DNA of 64,000 nt from Marinomonas gallaica (GTDB taxonomy: Bacteria; Pseudomonadota; Gammaproteobacteria; Pseudomonadales; Marinomonadaceae). The notes under the pieces were generated by a model that was not told where the DNA came from, made no database searches, and was given only the letters and a program-made list of their open reading frames with translations. This document shows, one piece after another, positions 39,830 through 49,270 of the stretch; position 1 is the first letter of the stretch, and each line of letters starts with the position of its first letter. The stretch covers positions 186,001-250,000 of the forward strand of contig NZ_LTAX01000001.1 in NCBI RefSeq assembly GCF_001639745.1. Direction: 5' to 3'. A program made the translations under genes and the position numbers.

Positions 39830-41113
39830 TCAAGCGTTACTAGAAGGCTCCTCATTTGTACCTTCAACACCTTCAGATTCAGCGGTTTCAGTACTGTCAG
39901 GCGCCGTAGTTTCTTCAGGCATTAACCATTGGCTAATTCGCTCAATCATTTCTTTCTGATATTCGAATACTTGTCTCATATCATCCATTTTCTGCGATTG
40001 TTCTTCACGCATACTCATAATGTCTGTCATAGTGGACTCTACAACATTACGAAAGTCATCGAATAAATCCGAAGCTTTTTTAACCGTTTCCTCTAAAGCT
40101 TGACGGTAGTCAGACAAAGGTTCCTGAATTGAGCGCATGCCTGGGTTTTGACCGTAAGCAGACACGGCTTGAGAGGATTTCATAGTTTGGCTGGTTTGCA
40201 GTGTCATCGAAAAGTTGGCTAACTGAGTCGAGTCAAAGCCCATCTCAAAACCACGCTGTAACGCCCCCGCCACATCACCCTCAAAGAACAGGTCCGACAC
40301 TTCCCCTGCAGAATTCATCATATCTTTAATGGCCGCAAGTTCATCTTCATTCAAATCACCCTCAACACTGAAATCAAAAGCGAAGGCTTGATTGGCGCTT
40401 TCATAGCGCGCATAACTCATACCATTGTCACTAATGCTTGCCGCCTCGCCTTGCTCGCTTGCACTTAACGAGTACAAGTTAAGACTTACAACATCCCCTT
40501 CCTGAGTCGTCATTTGAATCTGAGAATAGTCTTCACGACGATAGCTTGATGAAGTCGTCATAGCAGCCACTTGGGAAACGGCCTCAGTGTCAGCAAAAAA
40601 CGCTTTATCCAATGCATCAAAGCCTTCGGATAACAGATCTTCTGTTTCAGTGATGCCTTGCTCTACCCCTGAATTCATCAGCCAGCCTAGCGCATCCAAC
40701 TTCTCTTTTGCATCTTCCATCCCTTTTTTTACCGCTTCTTTGGCGGTTTCTAGTACCGATGCTAAACGCTCGTCATCCGCGCCTTTGTTTTGCAAATTTT
40801 CCATGTAATTGCCAACATGAGACAAAATGCGCTGCGCTACTTTTTCGGGAGAAAAATCGTTTTCCGAGCGTTCTTTCGCATTGGTCGCTTGCTCGGCAGC
40901 ATTCGCATTAGGAGAACCAAAGGATGCGGTAAACCTAGCAGACAGAGATTGCTGAACAATGCCCATTGAGCGAAATGATGCAGAAGAAGGACTATAGCCG
41001 TCTGAACCCCACTGTTTCAGTGCTGTCGCGCCACCAGATTGAGTCTCTTGACTGCGATGGTTTGGTGTATAAGTAGGCACCGAGCTACCTAAACCTTTTA
41101 ATGGATCAGACAT
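39830..41113 (-). CDS. DUF5610 domain protein
   Basis: A 427-residue protein of unknown function. The N-terminal 85 residues are low-complexity and polar. A DUF5610-like helical region follows (FSPEKVAQRILSHVGNYMEN and AKEAVKKGMEDAKEKL, about 90-160). The middle is acidic and beta-rich (YSLSASEQGEAASI, FDFSVEGDLNEDEL). A predicted coiled coil (about 340-395) and an acidic tail ending SSNA close it. No signal peptide or membrane helix is visible. It follows no operon; the pilin gene set starts 75 bases downstream on the same strand but with a different composition. Confidence 0.72.
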   Translation of the reverse strand: MSDPLKGLGSSVPTYTPNHRSQETQSGGATALKQWGSDGYSPSSASFRSMGIVQQSLSARFTASFGSPNANAAEQATNAKERSENDFSPEKVAQRILSHVGNYMENLQNKGADDERLASVLETAKEAVKKGMEDAKEKLDALGWLMNSGVEQGITETEDLLSEGFDALDKAFFADTEAVSQVAAMTTSSSYRREDYSQIQMTTQEGDVVSLNLYSLSASEQGEAASISDNGMSYARYESANQAFAFDFSVEGDLNEDELAAIKDMMNSAGEVSDLFFEGDVAGALQRGFEMGFDSTQLANFSMTLQTSQTMKSSQAVSAYGQNPGMRSIQEPLSDYRQALEETVKKASDLFDDFRNVVESTMTDIMSMREEQSQKMDDMRQVFEYQKEMIERISQWLMPEETTAPDSTETAESEGVEGTNEEPSSNA

Positions 41114-41193
41114 AATCCTTCCTCGTATAATTTTTACCGTTGCTTAATTATCGACCAAAATCTTTTAAACTTGAGCAAAAAAACAACATTCTT

Positions 41194-42054
41194 TTACGAA
41201 AACCAGGCCTCTATCTCTTTTGCGATCTGTCTTGGCTTTTGAAACGGTAATGAATGGTCACAACCTGAAAGAGATGTATGCTGCCAACCCTCATTTCTCG
41301 CAGCTAACACATCATAATGCTGGCGCAATAATTCATGACTTAATTTCCCTGATAACAAATACACCTGATCCGCAGCGTTTAGTAAATCATCACGCAGGCT
41401 GACATTAGTAGACACTTTTTCGACCCAATCAGTCACTGCATCCAAAGCATAACTAAAACCCAAAGGTCGATGCGCCAAACGACTTTGAGTGGTTGCTTCA
41501 GCCACTGGGTGCTTGCGACGATTAGGTGAGACCCCCTCCATGAAGTGCGCAATACCCAATTCTACATCCCCTGTTTCACGTATGGTTTGAGACGCAAGAC
41601 GATAGCGCTGTCGAACCTCGGCTAGAGTTTCCACACATTCACGCTCTAATGACGCAGGCTCCATCAACGCTAATTTATGAGACGGCCTGTGCCCAGCTCT
41701 TAATTGAGCATTCAGGTACAAAGCGACTAATCCACCAAGCGAGTACCCAATAATATCGAATTCGTACCAATTCAAATCTGCCAGTAAGCTTTGAATATCC
41801 CCAGATAAAGACTCTATCGTTAAAGGTCCTTCAGAGGGTCCATGATAAAAAGATTCTCCCATACCGTTCAAATCGGGTATGAGAACCCAACGCCAATGAG
41901 TGAGATACTCAAGCATTGGACCATACGTCAACTCGCCAGCGACACCAGCACCATGAAGCATTAAACAACAGCCATCTGTTTTACTATTGGGCACCTCAAT
42001 TAATCGATACGACAGTTTTGTATCAGACAATTGCAGTTTTTTTCTCTCGGACAC
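41194..42054 (-). CDS. Alpha/beta hydrolase
   Basis: A 286-residue alpha/beta hydrolase. The nucleophile elbow is GYSLGG (serine about 107), the oxyanion region MLHGAGVAGEL, an aspartate in LSGKLS-adjacent strand is less certain, and the catalytic histidine lies in GCDHSLPFQKP. The GTG start is preceded by GGAAG seven bases upstream. The substrate is unknown; the fold covers esterases, lipases, haloperoxidases and C-C hydrolases. It is divergent from pabB, 88 bases apart. Confidence 0.88.
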   Translation of the reverse strand: MSERKKLQLSDTKLSYRLIEVPNSKTDGCCLMLHGAGVAGELTYGPMLEYLTHWRWVLIPDLNGMGESFYHGPSEGPLTIESLSGDIQSLLADLNWYEFDIIGYSLGGLVALYLNAQLRAGHRPSHKLALMEPASLERECVETLAEVRQRYRLASQTIRETGDVELGIAHFMEGVSPNRRKHPVAEATTQSRLAHRPLGFSYALDAVTDWVEKVSTNVSLRDDLLNAADQVYLLSGKLSHELLRQHYDVLAARNEGWQHTSLSGCDHSLPFQKPRQIAKEIEAWFS

Positions 42055-42142
42055 TTTAAATCTTCCTACTCAATCCCAGATTTCGGGTAAAATAGCGATA
42101 CTAAACGCTTGAAAACTCTTTAAATATACGTGGTTCTTAATT

Positions 42143-43537
42143 ATGGCAGAAGTCAAACTCATTAGTTTGCCTTATGAAAGCACTCTTGCTCGACTGTTCC
42201 CAAAGTTCAGCGATCTTTCTTATCCTATTTTATTTGATAGCAATCATGCGTCATTCAGTGACACACGCTGGGATATTTTAAGTGCCGCGCCGTTGGCGGT
42301 GGTAAATGCGCAGGGTTCAGATTTCTCCTTAGAATGGTTCGTTGAACCATTGGTGCAAGCAAACGTAACAGACAACCCGATGAATCTATTGACTGAGCTT
42401 GTTGAGTTTATTACCAGCCAACCGTGGTCAACAGACACATCTCTTGCATTCAATGGTGGCCTGCTAGGCTACTATAGCTACGAAGCAGGTCGTTACGTTG
42501 AAACATTGCCACAAAATGTGATTGAAGATGTTCAACTGCCACATATTTTATTAGGTTTATATGGTTGGGCACTGGTTACTGATCATCATAAACAGCTCAC
42601 GACACTTATCGTCACACCATGGTGTCAATTCAGCGAAGCAGAACTCACAGAGCGTCTGACAAGAGATGATGATCCAACACTGAATGCTGAATTTTCTTTA
42701 AATAGCACCTTCAAAGCAAATATGACGGCTGAAGGCTACGCCAAACGCTTCCAGAAAGTACAAGATTACATTCAAGCTGGCGACTGCTATCAAGTAAACT
42801 TAACGCAACGCTTTAGCGCCTCATACCAAGGCCAAACTTGGCCAGCTTACTTAGCGCTAAAAGAAAGCTGTCCGACGCCTTTTGGCGCTTACTTTCAGCT
42901 ACCGGATGGACGCGCGGTCTTATCTCACTCTCCCGAGCGTTTTATTCTGTGCGATAACGGCCGAGTTGAGTCAAAGCCAATTAAAGGAACTCGACCACGT
43001 GGCGCCACAACGGAAGAGGATCAAGCTTTAGCCGATGAACTTTTGGTCTCCCAAAAAGACCGTGCCGAAAACTTGATGATCGTCGATTTATTGCGAAATG
43101 ACTTAGGCAAAAACTGCGTAACAGGAAGTGTAAAAGTACCAAAGCTATTTGCACTCGAAAGCTACGCCAATGTTCACCATATGGTATCAACCGTTGAAGG
43201 TAGTATTGAGAAAAAAGGTGATGCGTTAAAAGTCTTTCAAGAAAGTTTCCCTGGCGGCTCTATCACTGGCGCGCCCAAAGTACGAGCTATGCAAATCATC
43301 GATGAACTAGAACCCCATGAGCGCAGCGTTTATTGTGGCTCAATGATCTATTTTGGTTGTAACGGTCAAATGGACTCCAGTATTACTATTCGAACCCTCA
43401 TTGCGGATGGGCAAAAGATACACTGCTGGGCAGGAGGTGGTCTTGTTGCAGACTCTGTCTGCGAAGAAGAGTACCAAGAAACCTTTACCAAAATAGGCCG
43501 TTTAACTCATACTTTAGAAAAGCTATTCCTTAGGTAA
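42143..43537 (+). CDS. pabB: Aminodeoxychorismate synthase component I
   Basis: A 464-residue PabB of folate synthesis, adding ammonia to chorismate with PabA. An N-terminal anthranilate-synthase-I-like region is followed by the chorismate-binding domain (about 200-460), with AGDCYQVNLTQRF, SPERFI, the signature SKPIKGTRPRGAT (the PIKGTRPR lysine marks PabB-like aminodeoxychorismate activity), SFPGGSITGAPK and CGSMIYFGCNG. The gene is followed six bases later by a Nudix gene. TrpE is excluded by length and by the PIKGT motif. Confidence 0.95.
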   Translation: MAEVKLISLPYESTLARLFPKFSDLSYPILFDSNHASFSDTRWDILSAAPLAVVNAQGSDFSLEWFVEPLVQANVTDNPMNLLTELVEFITSQPWSTDTSLAFNGGLLGYYSYEAGRYVETLPQNVIEDVQLPHILLGLYGWALVTDHHKQLTTLIVTPWCQFSEAELTERLTRDDDPTLNAEFSLNSTFKANMTAEGYAKRFQKVQDYIQAGDCYQVNLTQRFSASYQGQTWPAYLALKESCPTPFGAYFQLPDGRAVLSHSPERFILCDNGRVESKPIKGTRPRGATTEEDQALADELLVSQKDRAENLMIVDLLRNDLGKNCVTGSVKVPKLFALESYANVHHMVSTVEGSIEKKGDALKVFQESFPGGSITGAPKVRAMQIIDELEPHERSVYCGSMIYFGCNGQMDSSITIRTLIADGQKIHCWAGGGLVADSVCEEEYQETFTKIGRLTHTLEKLFLR

Positions 43538-43543
43538 TAATAC

Positions 43544-44194
43544 ATGGTTGACGTCTCACGCTTTTTAAATTCCCCTGCCATTACACCGACGATTGATGAA
43601 ATTCGAGCGGCTTTGAATGGTGAGGCGCCAACTAAAATCTATAACCCAGACCAAAAAATTGCGCCACATGCCTATCGTCATGATTACCGTGCCGCAGCCG
43701 TACTCATTCCTATTTACCATTGCCCGATCGATAATCAGCTTCAAGTACTACTGACACAACGCTCTTTAAATATGCGAAACCACCCCGGCCAAATCGCCTT
43801 TCCGGGTGGCAAACACGATGCGGAAGACGCCAGTATTCAATACACGGCATTAAGAGAAACGCTGGAAGAAGTTGGCCTTGCACCTGATTGCTTTGAATTA
43901 CTCGGTGATCTTGGAGAATACTGCTCGATTTCGGGTTTTTGTATCAAACCCGTGGTCGCTGAAATGACTCGAATGAGTGAATTAAGTTTAAGTGAAGAAG
44001 AGGTTGAGCAAGTACATTGGGTGCCTTTAAATCATTTATTGGACCCGAGTAACTTTAGCTATGTTGAAAGAGAAATAGGCAATTTAAAACGTGGCTATTT
44101 TGAGATTTCCTACCACGGTTTGCGCATATGGGGTGTTACAGCGGGTATTATTTCTGGACTGTATCAAGCGATTGAAAATCATTCTCACGACTAG
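43544..44194 (+). CDS. nudL: Nudix hydrolase, NudL-type (CoA pyrophosphatase)
   Basis: A 216-residue Nudix hydrolase. The Nudix box reads GGKHDAEDASIQYTALRETL then EEVGL, preceded by the UPF0035/NudL signature LLTQRSLNMRNHPGQIAFP. NudL-type enzymes cleave coenzyme A and derivatives to 4'-phosphopantetheine and ADP. It starts six bases after pabB, so co-transcription is likely; both contribute to cofactor turnover. The assignment rests on the motif before the box, which separates NudL from other Nudix clans. Confidence 0.93.
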   Translation: MVDVSRFLNSPAITPTIDEIRAALNGEAPTKIYNPDQKIAPHAYRHDYRAAAVLIPIYHCPIDNQLQVLLTQRSLNMRNHPGQIAFPGGKHDAEDASIQYTALRETLEEVGLAPDCFELLGDLGEYCSISGFCIKPVVAEMTRMSELSLSEEEVEQVHWVPLNHLLDPSNFSYVEREIGNLKRGYFEISYHGLRIWGVTAGIISGLYQAIENHSHD

Positions 44195-44293
44195 CCTGAT
44201 TGCATTATAAGGATAGGCGGCATTTGTATTTTATCTCCCCTAATTTACTTGCTATGGTACAGCCAAATTTGATCAAGACTAGGATAGGAAACG

Positions 44294-45028
44294 ATGTCCA
44301 ACTTTGACCTAGAAGCTTTCATCGATAGCCACAAAGCCGATGAAGCTCAAAAGATTATTCATAGCGCGTTAAAAGAATTCGATAATATTGCCATCTCTTT
44401 TAGTGGTGCAGAAGATGTTGTACTAATTGACATGGCTGTAAAAGCCAAAAAAGACGTGCGTGTATTCTCTCTGGATACAGGCCGTTTGCATTCAGAAACT
44501 TACCGTTTTATTGAACAAGTACGTAAACATTACAACATCGAAATCGACATCATGTCTCCTGATGCAGAAAAGCTAGAAGCCTTTACCAAAGAAAAAGGGT
44601 TGTTTAGTTTCTTCGAAGATGGCCACAAAGAATGTTGCGGTGTACGTAAAGTAGCACCTCTTCGTAAAAAGCTTGCAACATTGGATGCTTGGATTACGGG
44701 ACAACGTAAAGATCAAAGCCACGGCACACGCAACCAACTGGATTTCGCTGAACTTGACGGCGCATTCAGCTCAAAAGACAAACCTCTTTACAAATTTAAC
44801 CCGTTAGCCAACTGGTCATCAGAAGACGTTTGGAACTATATCAAAGTATTCGAAGTTCCGTTTAACGAATTACATCAAAAAGGCTTTATCAGTATCGGTT
44901 GTGAACCTTGTACACGTGCCGTACTACCGAACCAGCATGAACGCGAAGGTCGCTGGTGGTGGGAAGAATCAGAGCATAAAGAATGTGGTCTGCACATCGG
45001 AAATATCATTCCAACAAAGCAAGCCTAA
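44294..45028 (+). CDS. cysH: Assimilatory APS reductase (CysH, iron-sulfur type)
   Basis: A 244-residue CysH reducing activated sulfate to sulfite. The PP-like loop is [11 protein letters not shown], and the catalytic cysteine C231 lies in ECGLHIG near the end. C114 and C115 (KECCGVRK) together with C203 and C206 (GCEPCTR) form the CC...CxxC set that holds a 4Fe-4S cluster. That set marks the adenylylsulfate (APS) reductase class as in Pseudomonas, not the E. coli phosphoadenylylsulfate class, which lacks it. A terminator follows immediately. The divergent or convergent partner is a stand-alone LysR DNA-binding domain gene. Confidence 0.94.
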   Translation: MSNFDLEAFIDSHKADEAQKIIHSALKEFDNIAISFSGAEDVVLIDMAVKAKKDVRVFSLDTGRLHSETYRFIEQVRKHYNIEIDIMSPDAEKLEAFTKEKGLFSFFEDGHKECCGVRKVAPLRKKLATLDAWITGQRKDQSHGTRNQLDFAELDGAFSSKDKPLYKFNPLANWSSEDVWNYIKVFEVPFNELHQKGFISIGCEPCTRAVLPNQHEREGRWWWEESEHKECGLHIGNIIPTKQA

Positions 45029-45031
45029 ATA

Positions 45032-45065
45032 AAAGCGCCTAAAGATCACTCTTTAGGCGCTTTTT
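45032..45065. terminator. Bidirectional terminator after cysH and the LysR-like gene
   Basis: A perfect 14-bp stem (AAAGCGCCTAAAGA/TCTTTAGGCGCTTT) with a TCAC loop and T runs on both strands. The LysR-like stop codon lies inside the stem. Confidence 0.92.
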
Positions 45066-45355
45066 CTTGAGTGCTCTTCAGGCTTTTTTTCAGCAATATG
45101 ACTTTGCCAATGATGAACAAACTTCTCGTAGCAGTTACCTAAATCCTGCACATGCTTATATAGCACTTTTCCAGCTTCGGTTAACTCCGTCGAGCGACCG
45201 TGACGAATCAACAGCGGTTCGCCAAGTCCTTTTTCTAGCTTCTGAATATGCTGACTCACCGCAGGCTGGGTTAACCCAAGCTTACGAGCCGTCTGCGTGA
45301 AACTTCCTGTTTCTACTAGCGTTCTAAATGTGATGAGATGTTGTGTATTTAGCAT
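45053..45355 (-). CDS. Stand-alone LysR-type DNA-binding domain
   Basis: A 100-residue protein consisting of little more than the LysR-family winged helix-turn-helix (LNTQHLITFRTLVETGSFTQ, then TARKLGLTQPAVSQHIQKLE) and a short linker helix. The 200-residue effector domain of LysR regulators is missing. It has a good start (AAGGAAACATT then ATG) and ends cleanly inside a bidirectional terminator, so it looks like a settled gene rather than a fresh truncation. It could regulate cysH, which it faces tail to tail, or be the remnant of a former regulator. Whether it still binds DNA as a dimer is open. Confidence 0.82.
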   Translation of the reverse strand: MLNTQHLITFRTLVETGSFTQTARKLGLTQPAVSQHIQKLEKGLGEPLLIRHGRSTELTEAGKVLYKHVQDLGNCYEKFVHHWQSHIAEKKPEEHSRKSA

Positions 45356-45466
45356 AATGTTTCCTTATGATGGTGAACATTATGCCCACTCCAGCTGAGT
45401 CAGGCATTGACCTATATCGTATTTTAATGAAAGACTGCCTAGACAACATTGGTAGAGCCATAAAGC

Positions 45467-46813
45467 ATGATAAACGACAATTTTGACCTAACCGAATGGA
45501 TGGTCCGGCGCTCGGGCCCTCGCGTAGAAAGAAGTAACGATCATCGTGATGTGTACCAACGAGACAGAGCCAGGATCATTCACAGTGCCGCTTTTCGTCG
45601 ACTTCAGTCAAAGACCCAAATCCTTGCTATACGCCAAAACGACTACAGTCGAACACGCCTCACACACTCACTTGAAGTTGCCCAAATAGGCGGCGGCATT
45701 GTTTACCAGCTGCAATCATCAAACCCTAGCAATGCACCATTTCAACCTTGGCTTGCCAGTGACTCGCTTATGGAAACCATTTGCTTGAGTCACGACATTG
45801 GTCACCCGCCTTTTGGGCACGGTGGCGAAGTGGCTCTCAACTATATGATGACGGAGCACGGTGGCTTTGAAGGTAACGGCCAATCCTTACGTATTTTAGG
45901 CAAACGCGGTTCCTATTCTGAAACCTATGGAATGGATGTGTCGCGTCGAACTATGCTGGGCGTTTTAAAGTACCCTGCGCTCTACCAAACGGTTGTTGGG
46001 CATTACCCAAATAAGCCTGATAACTTACGTCAATTCAAAGCCAAAGACTGGCATCCACCCAAGTGTATTTACCAAGAGGAAAGTGAACTCTTAGAGTGGA
46101 TTCTCGCGCCATTTGAACACTCAGATCGAGATACTCTAAGCCAAGTAACACGCAACCATCCAAACGCTCATGGCCGAACGGAACACTGTGGTTTTGACAC
46201 CTCCATCATGGATTTAGCCGACGACATTGCCTACGGCGTACACGATATGGAAGATGCCATAGTATTAGGCATGGTGACGCGCGACATGTGGCAACAGTAT
46301 TTAAAACCCAAACTGGACGCGATCGACTGCGATTTTCTAAACCACAACCTTGAACGTATAGAATCTCAGCTGTTCAGCAAGCAAAGTCACTTACGCAAAA
46401 AAGCCATTGGTGACTTAGTTAGCTGGTTTATCACATCGTGTTATGTCATGGAAAAAGAAGCATTCAAGCACCCCTTACTCAGGTTCCAAGCGAATTTACC
46501 CGATGCAGAGCGTCAAGCACTGAACCTATTTAAAGAGTTCGAGATGCAACACATTATCCTGCGTCCTGAAGTGCAAATATTGGTTTATAAAGGGCAACAA
46601 ATGCTGCTTGAAATGTTCGAAGCGCTGGCAGCGGATCCGGCTCGCTTATTGCCAAAAGATTTGGCTAAAGAATGGCGCCAAGACACTGAAAATGGAGGCC
46701 ATGGTTATCGTATTATTTGTGACTACATGGCGTCGATGAGTGACGATTACGCGAGTAGAATGTACAAAACTCTGTTCGTACCCAGCTCAGGCTCTGTTTT
46801 TGAGCCTATTTAG
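45467..46813 (+). CDS. dgt: Deoxyguanosinetriphosphate triphosphohydrolase-like protein
   Basis: A 448-residue HD-domain dNTP triphosphohydrolase. The N-terminal YQRDRARIIHSAAFRRLQSK then TRLTHSLEVAQIG and HDIGHPPFGHGGE carry the metal-binding histidines and aspartates. The third metal motif is MDLADDIAYGVHD. It is about 50 residues shorter than E. coli Dgt and fits the type-2 group. It hydrolyses dNTPs to nucleoside and triphosphate, and related enzymes limit phage replication. The last 8 bases overlap the GNAT gene on the other strand. Confidence 0.94.
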   Translation: MINDNFDLTEWMVRRSGPRVERSNDHRDVYQRDRARIIHSAAFRRLQSKTQILAIRQNDYSRTRLTHSLEVAQIGGGIVYQLQSSNPSNAPFQPWLASDSLMETICLSHDIGHPPFGHGGEVALNYMMTEHGGFEGNGQSLRILGKRGSYSETYGMDVSRRTMLGVLKYPALYQTVVGHYPNKPDNLRQFKAKDWHPPKCIYQEESELLEWILAPFEHSDRDTLSQVTRNHPNAHGRTEHCGFDTSIMDLADDIAYGVHDMEDAIVLGMVTRDMWQQYLKPKLDAIDCDFLNHNLERIESQLFSKQSHLRKKAIGDLVSWFITSCYVMEKEAFKHPLLRFQANLPDAERQALNLFKEFEMQHIILRPEVQILVYKGQQMLLEMFEALAADPARLLPKDLAKEWRQDTENGGHGYRIICDYMASMSDDYASRMYKTLFVPSSGSVFEPI

Positions 46814-47321
46814 TTTCACTACTAACGTCATCAAGTTGGCGACCTAATAATTTTAGGTCGCTGACAGCCCCACCGCTACGCACTACCGACGGTAAGGTCC
46901 CCCATTCAATAAAGCTATTTCGCAAAAAGAACTGCAGGCTGCTGTGATTATCAGACAAAATATAAGCCACTAAAGAGTGCCTATTGTGATCAACGCCATG
47001 CCGCTCCATTAATGCCAATAGCTCTGCGCCTAGGCCTTGTCGTTGATACCGTGCGGTAATATAGATCGCCACTTCGGCTACACCACCTAACTCAGGTAAA
47101 CCGTAAAACGCTTCTAATCCACACCAAGCAATAACGGAGTCGTCTTTTTCAAGCACCCATAGAGGATATTGATCGCTCGCATTATCAATCCAGTCGATAA
47201 CACTGAGGAGATTGATTCCTCCTTTAACGTCAGTTTGTTTTACTGATTCAAGGAAGATAGAAAGAATAGACGGCGCGTCATCTAAAGTAGCCGGACGCGC
47301 CGTTTTAGCTAAATCATTCAC
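46806..47321 (-). CDS. GNAT family acetyltransferase
   Basis: A 171-residue GNAT acetyltransferase. The acetyl-CoA motif is RYQRQGLGAELL (motif A) with AEVAIYI before it, and SLVAYILSDNHSSLQFFLRN then GF-like FIEWGTLP after it. It resembles the phosphinothricin acetyltransferase/YncA group. The start is a GTG two bases after the stop of the DUF2333 gene, with AAGG inside that gene's end, so the two genes are coupled. The substrate cannot be told. Confidence 0.87.
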   Translation of the reverse strand: MNDLAKTARPATLDDAPSILSIFLESVKQTDVKGGINLLSVIDWIDNASDQYPLWVLEKDDSVIAWCGLEAFYGLPELGGVAEVAIYITARYQRQGLGAELLALMERHGVDHNRHSLVAYILSDNHSSLQFFLRNSFIEWGTLPSVVRSGGAVSDLKLLGRQLDDVSSETK

Positions 47322-47323
47322 GA

Positions 47324-48370
47324 TTAGCCTTGTTTTAACAACCTAACTAGGTCGATGATCTGTGCGTTCGCACGAGACATATAAGACGCCATAACCAATG
47401 AGTGGTTAGCCAGTAAACCAAAGCCACTGCCATTCAAAATAATTGGTGACCATACTGTTTCTTGCGTTGCTTCTAACTCACGAATAATTTGACGTAAACT
47501 AACCATGGCATTTTTCTTTTGTAGCGTCTGCGCAAAGTCAACTTCTACAGATTTAAGAATATGAATCAATGCCCAGCTTGCGCCACGTGCTTCATAGAAC
47601 ACATTATCAATCTGTGTCCATGGCGTCTTCACGTTCTGGTAAGAACCGTTTTCAGTCGATTGACGCGCTTCGGCATCGCCTGCCAAATCTGTATTTTCGC
47701 GCTCTTTTACAACACTGGCAGACAACCGCTGAGATAAGCTACCAAGACGCGTAGAGGCATCAGATAAGTAGTCCGCTAAGTTGTCAGCACGAGAATAGAA
47801 CTGCGCGTTGTCGGCTTTATTGGCCAAACGATCTAGATATTTAAGCAATTCAGCGTTACCACGACGGTACTCACTTTCACTCGAAGGAAGTGCCCAGCTG
47901 CGAGTATCGAAATTGTATTGCGGTTCTGCAATTTTAAGATTCACATCTTCTGTAGACTGAGATTGGCTTCGACTGAACTCTTTTCGCAGAGAACGAGCCA
48001 AATCTCGGACCTGAACCATGACGCCAAATTCCCACGAAGGCATGTTATCCATAAACACGCCTGGAGGCATAATATCATTGGAAATAAAGCCGCCTGGTTT
48101 CTCAAGGAGTGTATCAACCAAGCTGTAAAGTGTATTGGTCATTGTGTAGCCAGTAACCAACTGCTTACTATTATTCAAATAGCCACGCTCTTCAGCACGC
48201 TCTTTTGCCACAGACACCACATCGAACTGATCTGGTTCAGAGTTCCAATAAATGCCCAAAGCAAACAAGAAAATGACCAGTACTACGACTGCTGCAGAAA
48301 CAGACTTACCTGCTTTAGGTAGGCTGGGCAGTGTTTTCCAGAAGGCTATCTTATCGATAAATTTCGCCAT
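47324..48370 (-). CDS. DUF2333 family inner-membrane protein
   Basis: A 348-residue DUF2333 protein. One N-terminal membrane helix (AAVVVLVIFLFALGIYW, about 28-44) anchors a large helical domain that would face the periplasm. Landmarks are TNTLYSLVDTLLEKPGGFIS, MPSWEFGVMVQVRDLARSL and NGSGFGLLANHSLVMASYMS. Function is unknown; the family is common in gammaproteobacteria. It sits between the lipoprotein gene and the GNAT gene on one strand, suggesting a three-gene unit. Confidence 0.88.
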   Translation of the reverse strand: MAKFIDKIAFWKTLPSLPKAGKSVSAAVVVLVIFLFALGIYWNSEPDQFDVVSVAKERAEERGYLNNSKQLVTGYTMTNTLYSLVDTLLEKPGGFISNDIMPPGVFMDNMPSWEFGVMVQVRDLARSLRKEFSRSQSQSTEDVNLKIAEPQYNFDTRSWALPSSESEYRRGNAELLKYLDRLANKADNAQFYSRADNLADYLSDASTRLGSLSQRLSASVVKERENTDLAGDAEARQSTENGSYQNVKTPWTQIDNVFYEARGASWALIHILKSVEVDFAQTLQKKNAMVSLRQIIRELEATQETVWSPIILNGSGFGLLANHSLVMASYMSRANAQIIDLVRLLKQG

Positions 48371-48385
48371 TGATGCGTTCCCATG

Positions 48386-49171
48386 TTAATTGACTAAAAC
48401 TTCAACTGTGTGTTTCGAACTATGAAAGGTCATGGCTCGCACACGAAAATTCGGTGTTCTACTATTAATGATTTGATACAGCAGTCGACCTTCTTTGTCG
48501 CTCGGCCAATTGATCTCAATTGAGCCTTGTGTCTTTTCAACTCTATCAATAATAGGCTGAATTTGAGTAAGAATCTTCTCTTCACTCAATTGAAAAAGGT
48601 TATTGGGCAGATAAAATACATCTTCCGATGTTGGCTGCTGATCTGCTCGCACAGAGTGGTCAATGACGACCCGCTTCTGCTTAACCCGCGTCTCAATTTC
48701 TTGAATACTTGGATCTCTTGGATTGACTTGTTTGGCCTGCTCGATAAATTGCTTAGCACTTTTAAAATCAGCAGCATTTGCTGACTGAATTGCCCAAGCC
48801 AAGTATTTATCAACAATCGCCGCAATGCCCAGCGTTGCGTCGTAGTTGCCTGGGTCTCGACCTAATGCAATTTGAAAGTACAAATTTGCATTATCCCCTT
48901 CTGGGGTCAACAAGCGATTTTCCGATAAGGCTATTTGCCCTTCACGAACAATATTCGCAGTTATTGTTTGCTTTCGCGTCACGCTAGAATTACGCGAAAC
49001 GCCAGCCTTATTGTCAGTTCTCTGCGTTACGGGTGCATGCCTATACGCGCCATTTTGCTTTTTAGATGTCTCAACAGGCAGATCGGTATGCCACCAATTA
49101 TCGCTCGATAACGTTGAACAAGCCGACAGAAACATTGCCGAAGTAAGTAAGAAAAGCGCTTTTTTTATCAA
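48386..49171 (-). CDS. Lipoprotein with TPR-like region
   Basis: A 261-residue lipoprotein. The start is a TTG at 49171 preceded by AGGAG; it gives MIKKALFLLTSAMFLSAC, a lipoprotein signal with lipobox LSAC. The open frame begins at 49255 but that extension is unconserved and spoils the signal. The mature protein has a polar linker (about 25-80), two TPR-like helical pairs (NANLYFQIALGRDPGNYD, AADFKSAKQFIEQAKQVN) and a C-terminal segment (ILTQIQPIIDRVEKTQGSIE) of unknown fold. It may scaffold envelope proteins with the adjacent DUF2333 protein; this is an inference from order. Confidence 0.75.
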   Translation of the reverse strand: MIKKALFLLTSAMFLSACSTLSSDNWWHTDLPVETSKKQNGAYRHAPVTQRTDNKAGVSRNSSVTRKQTITANIVREGQIALSENRLLTPEGDNANLYFQIALGRDPGNYDATLGIAAIVDKYLAWAIQSANAADFKSAKQFIEQAKQVNPRDPSIQEIETRVKQKRVVIDHSVRADQQPTSEDVFYLPNNLFQLSEEKILTQIQPIIDRVEKTQGSIEINWPSDKEGRLLYQIINSRTPNFRVRAMTFHSSKHTVEVLVN

Positions 49172-49270
49172 GAGAACTCCTAGATATTTGGAAACTTTCA
49201 CGCCCGTTGTTAGTCTATAGCGCCTTTGATACTGAAGAAACCTCTCTCGCAACAATACGAGCTATATTCT

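Noticed and set aside
47918-48322. A 134-codon plus-strand frame opposite the DUF2333 gene
   Set aside because: Shadow of the conserved DUF2333 frame; no recognisable protein.
49172-49255. Upstream start for the TPR-like lipoprotein
   Set aside because: It would bury the lipoprotein signal peptide; a TTG with AGGAG before it gives a proper signal.
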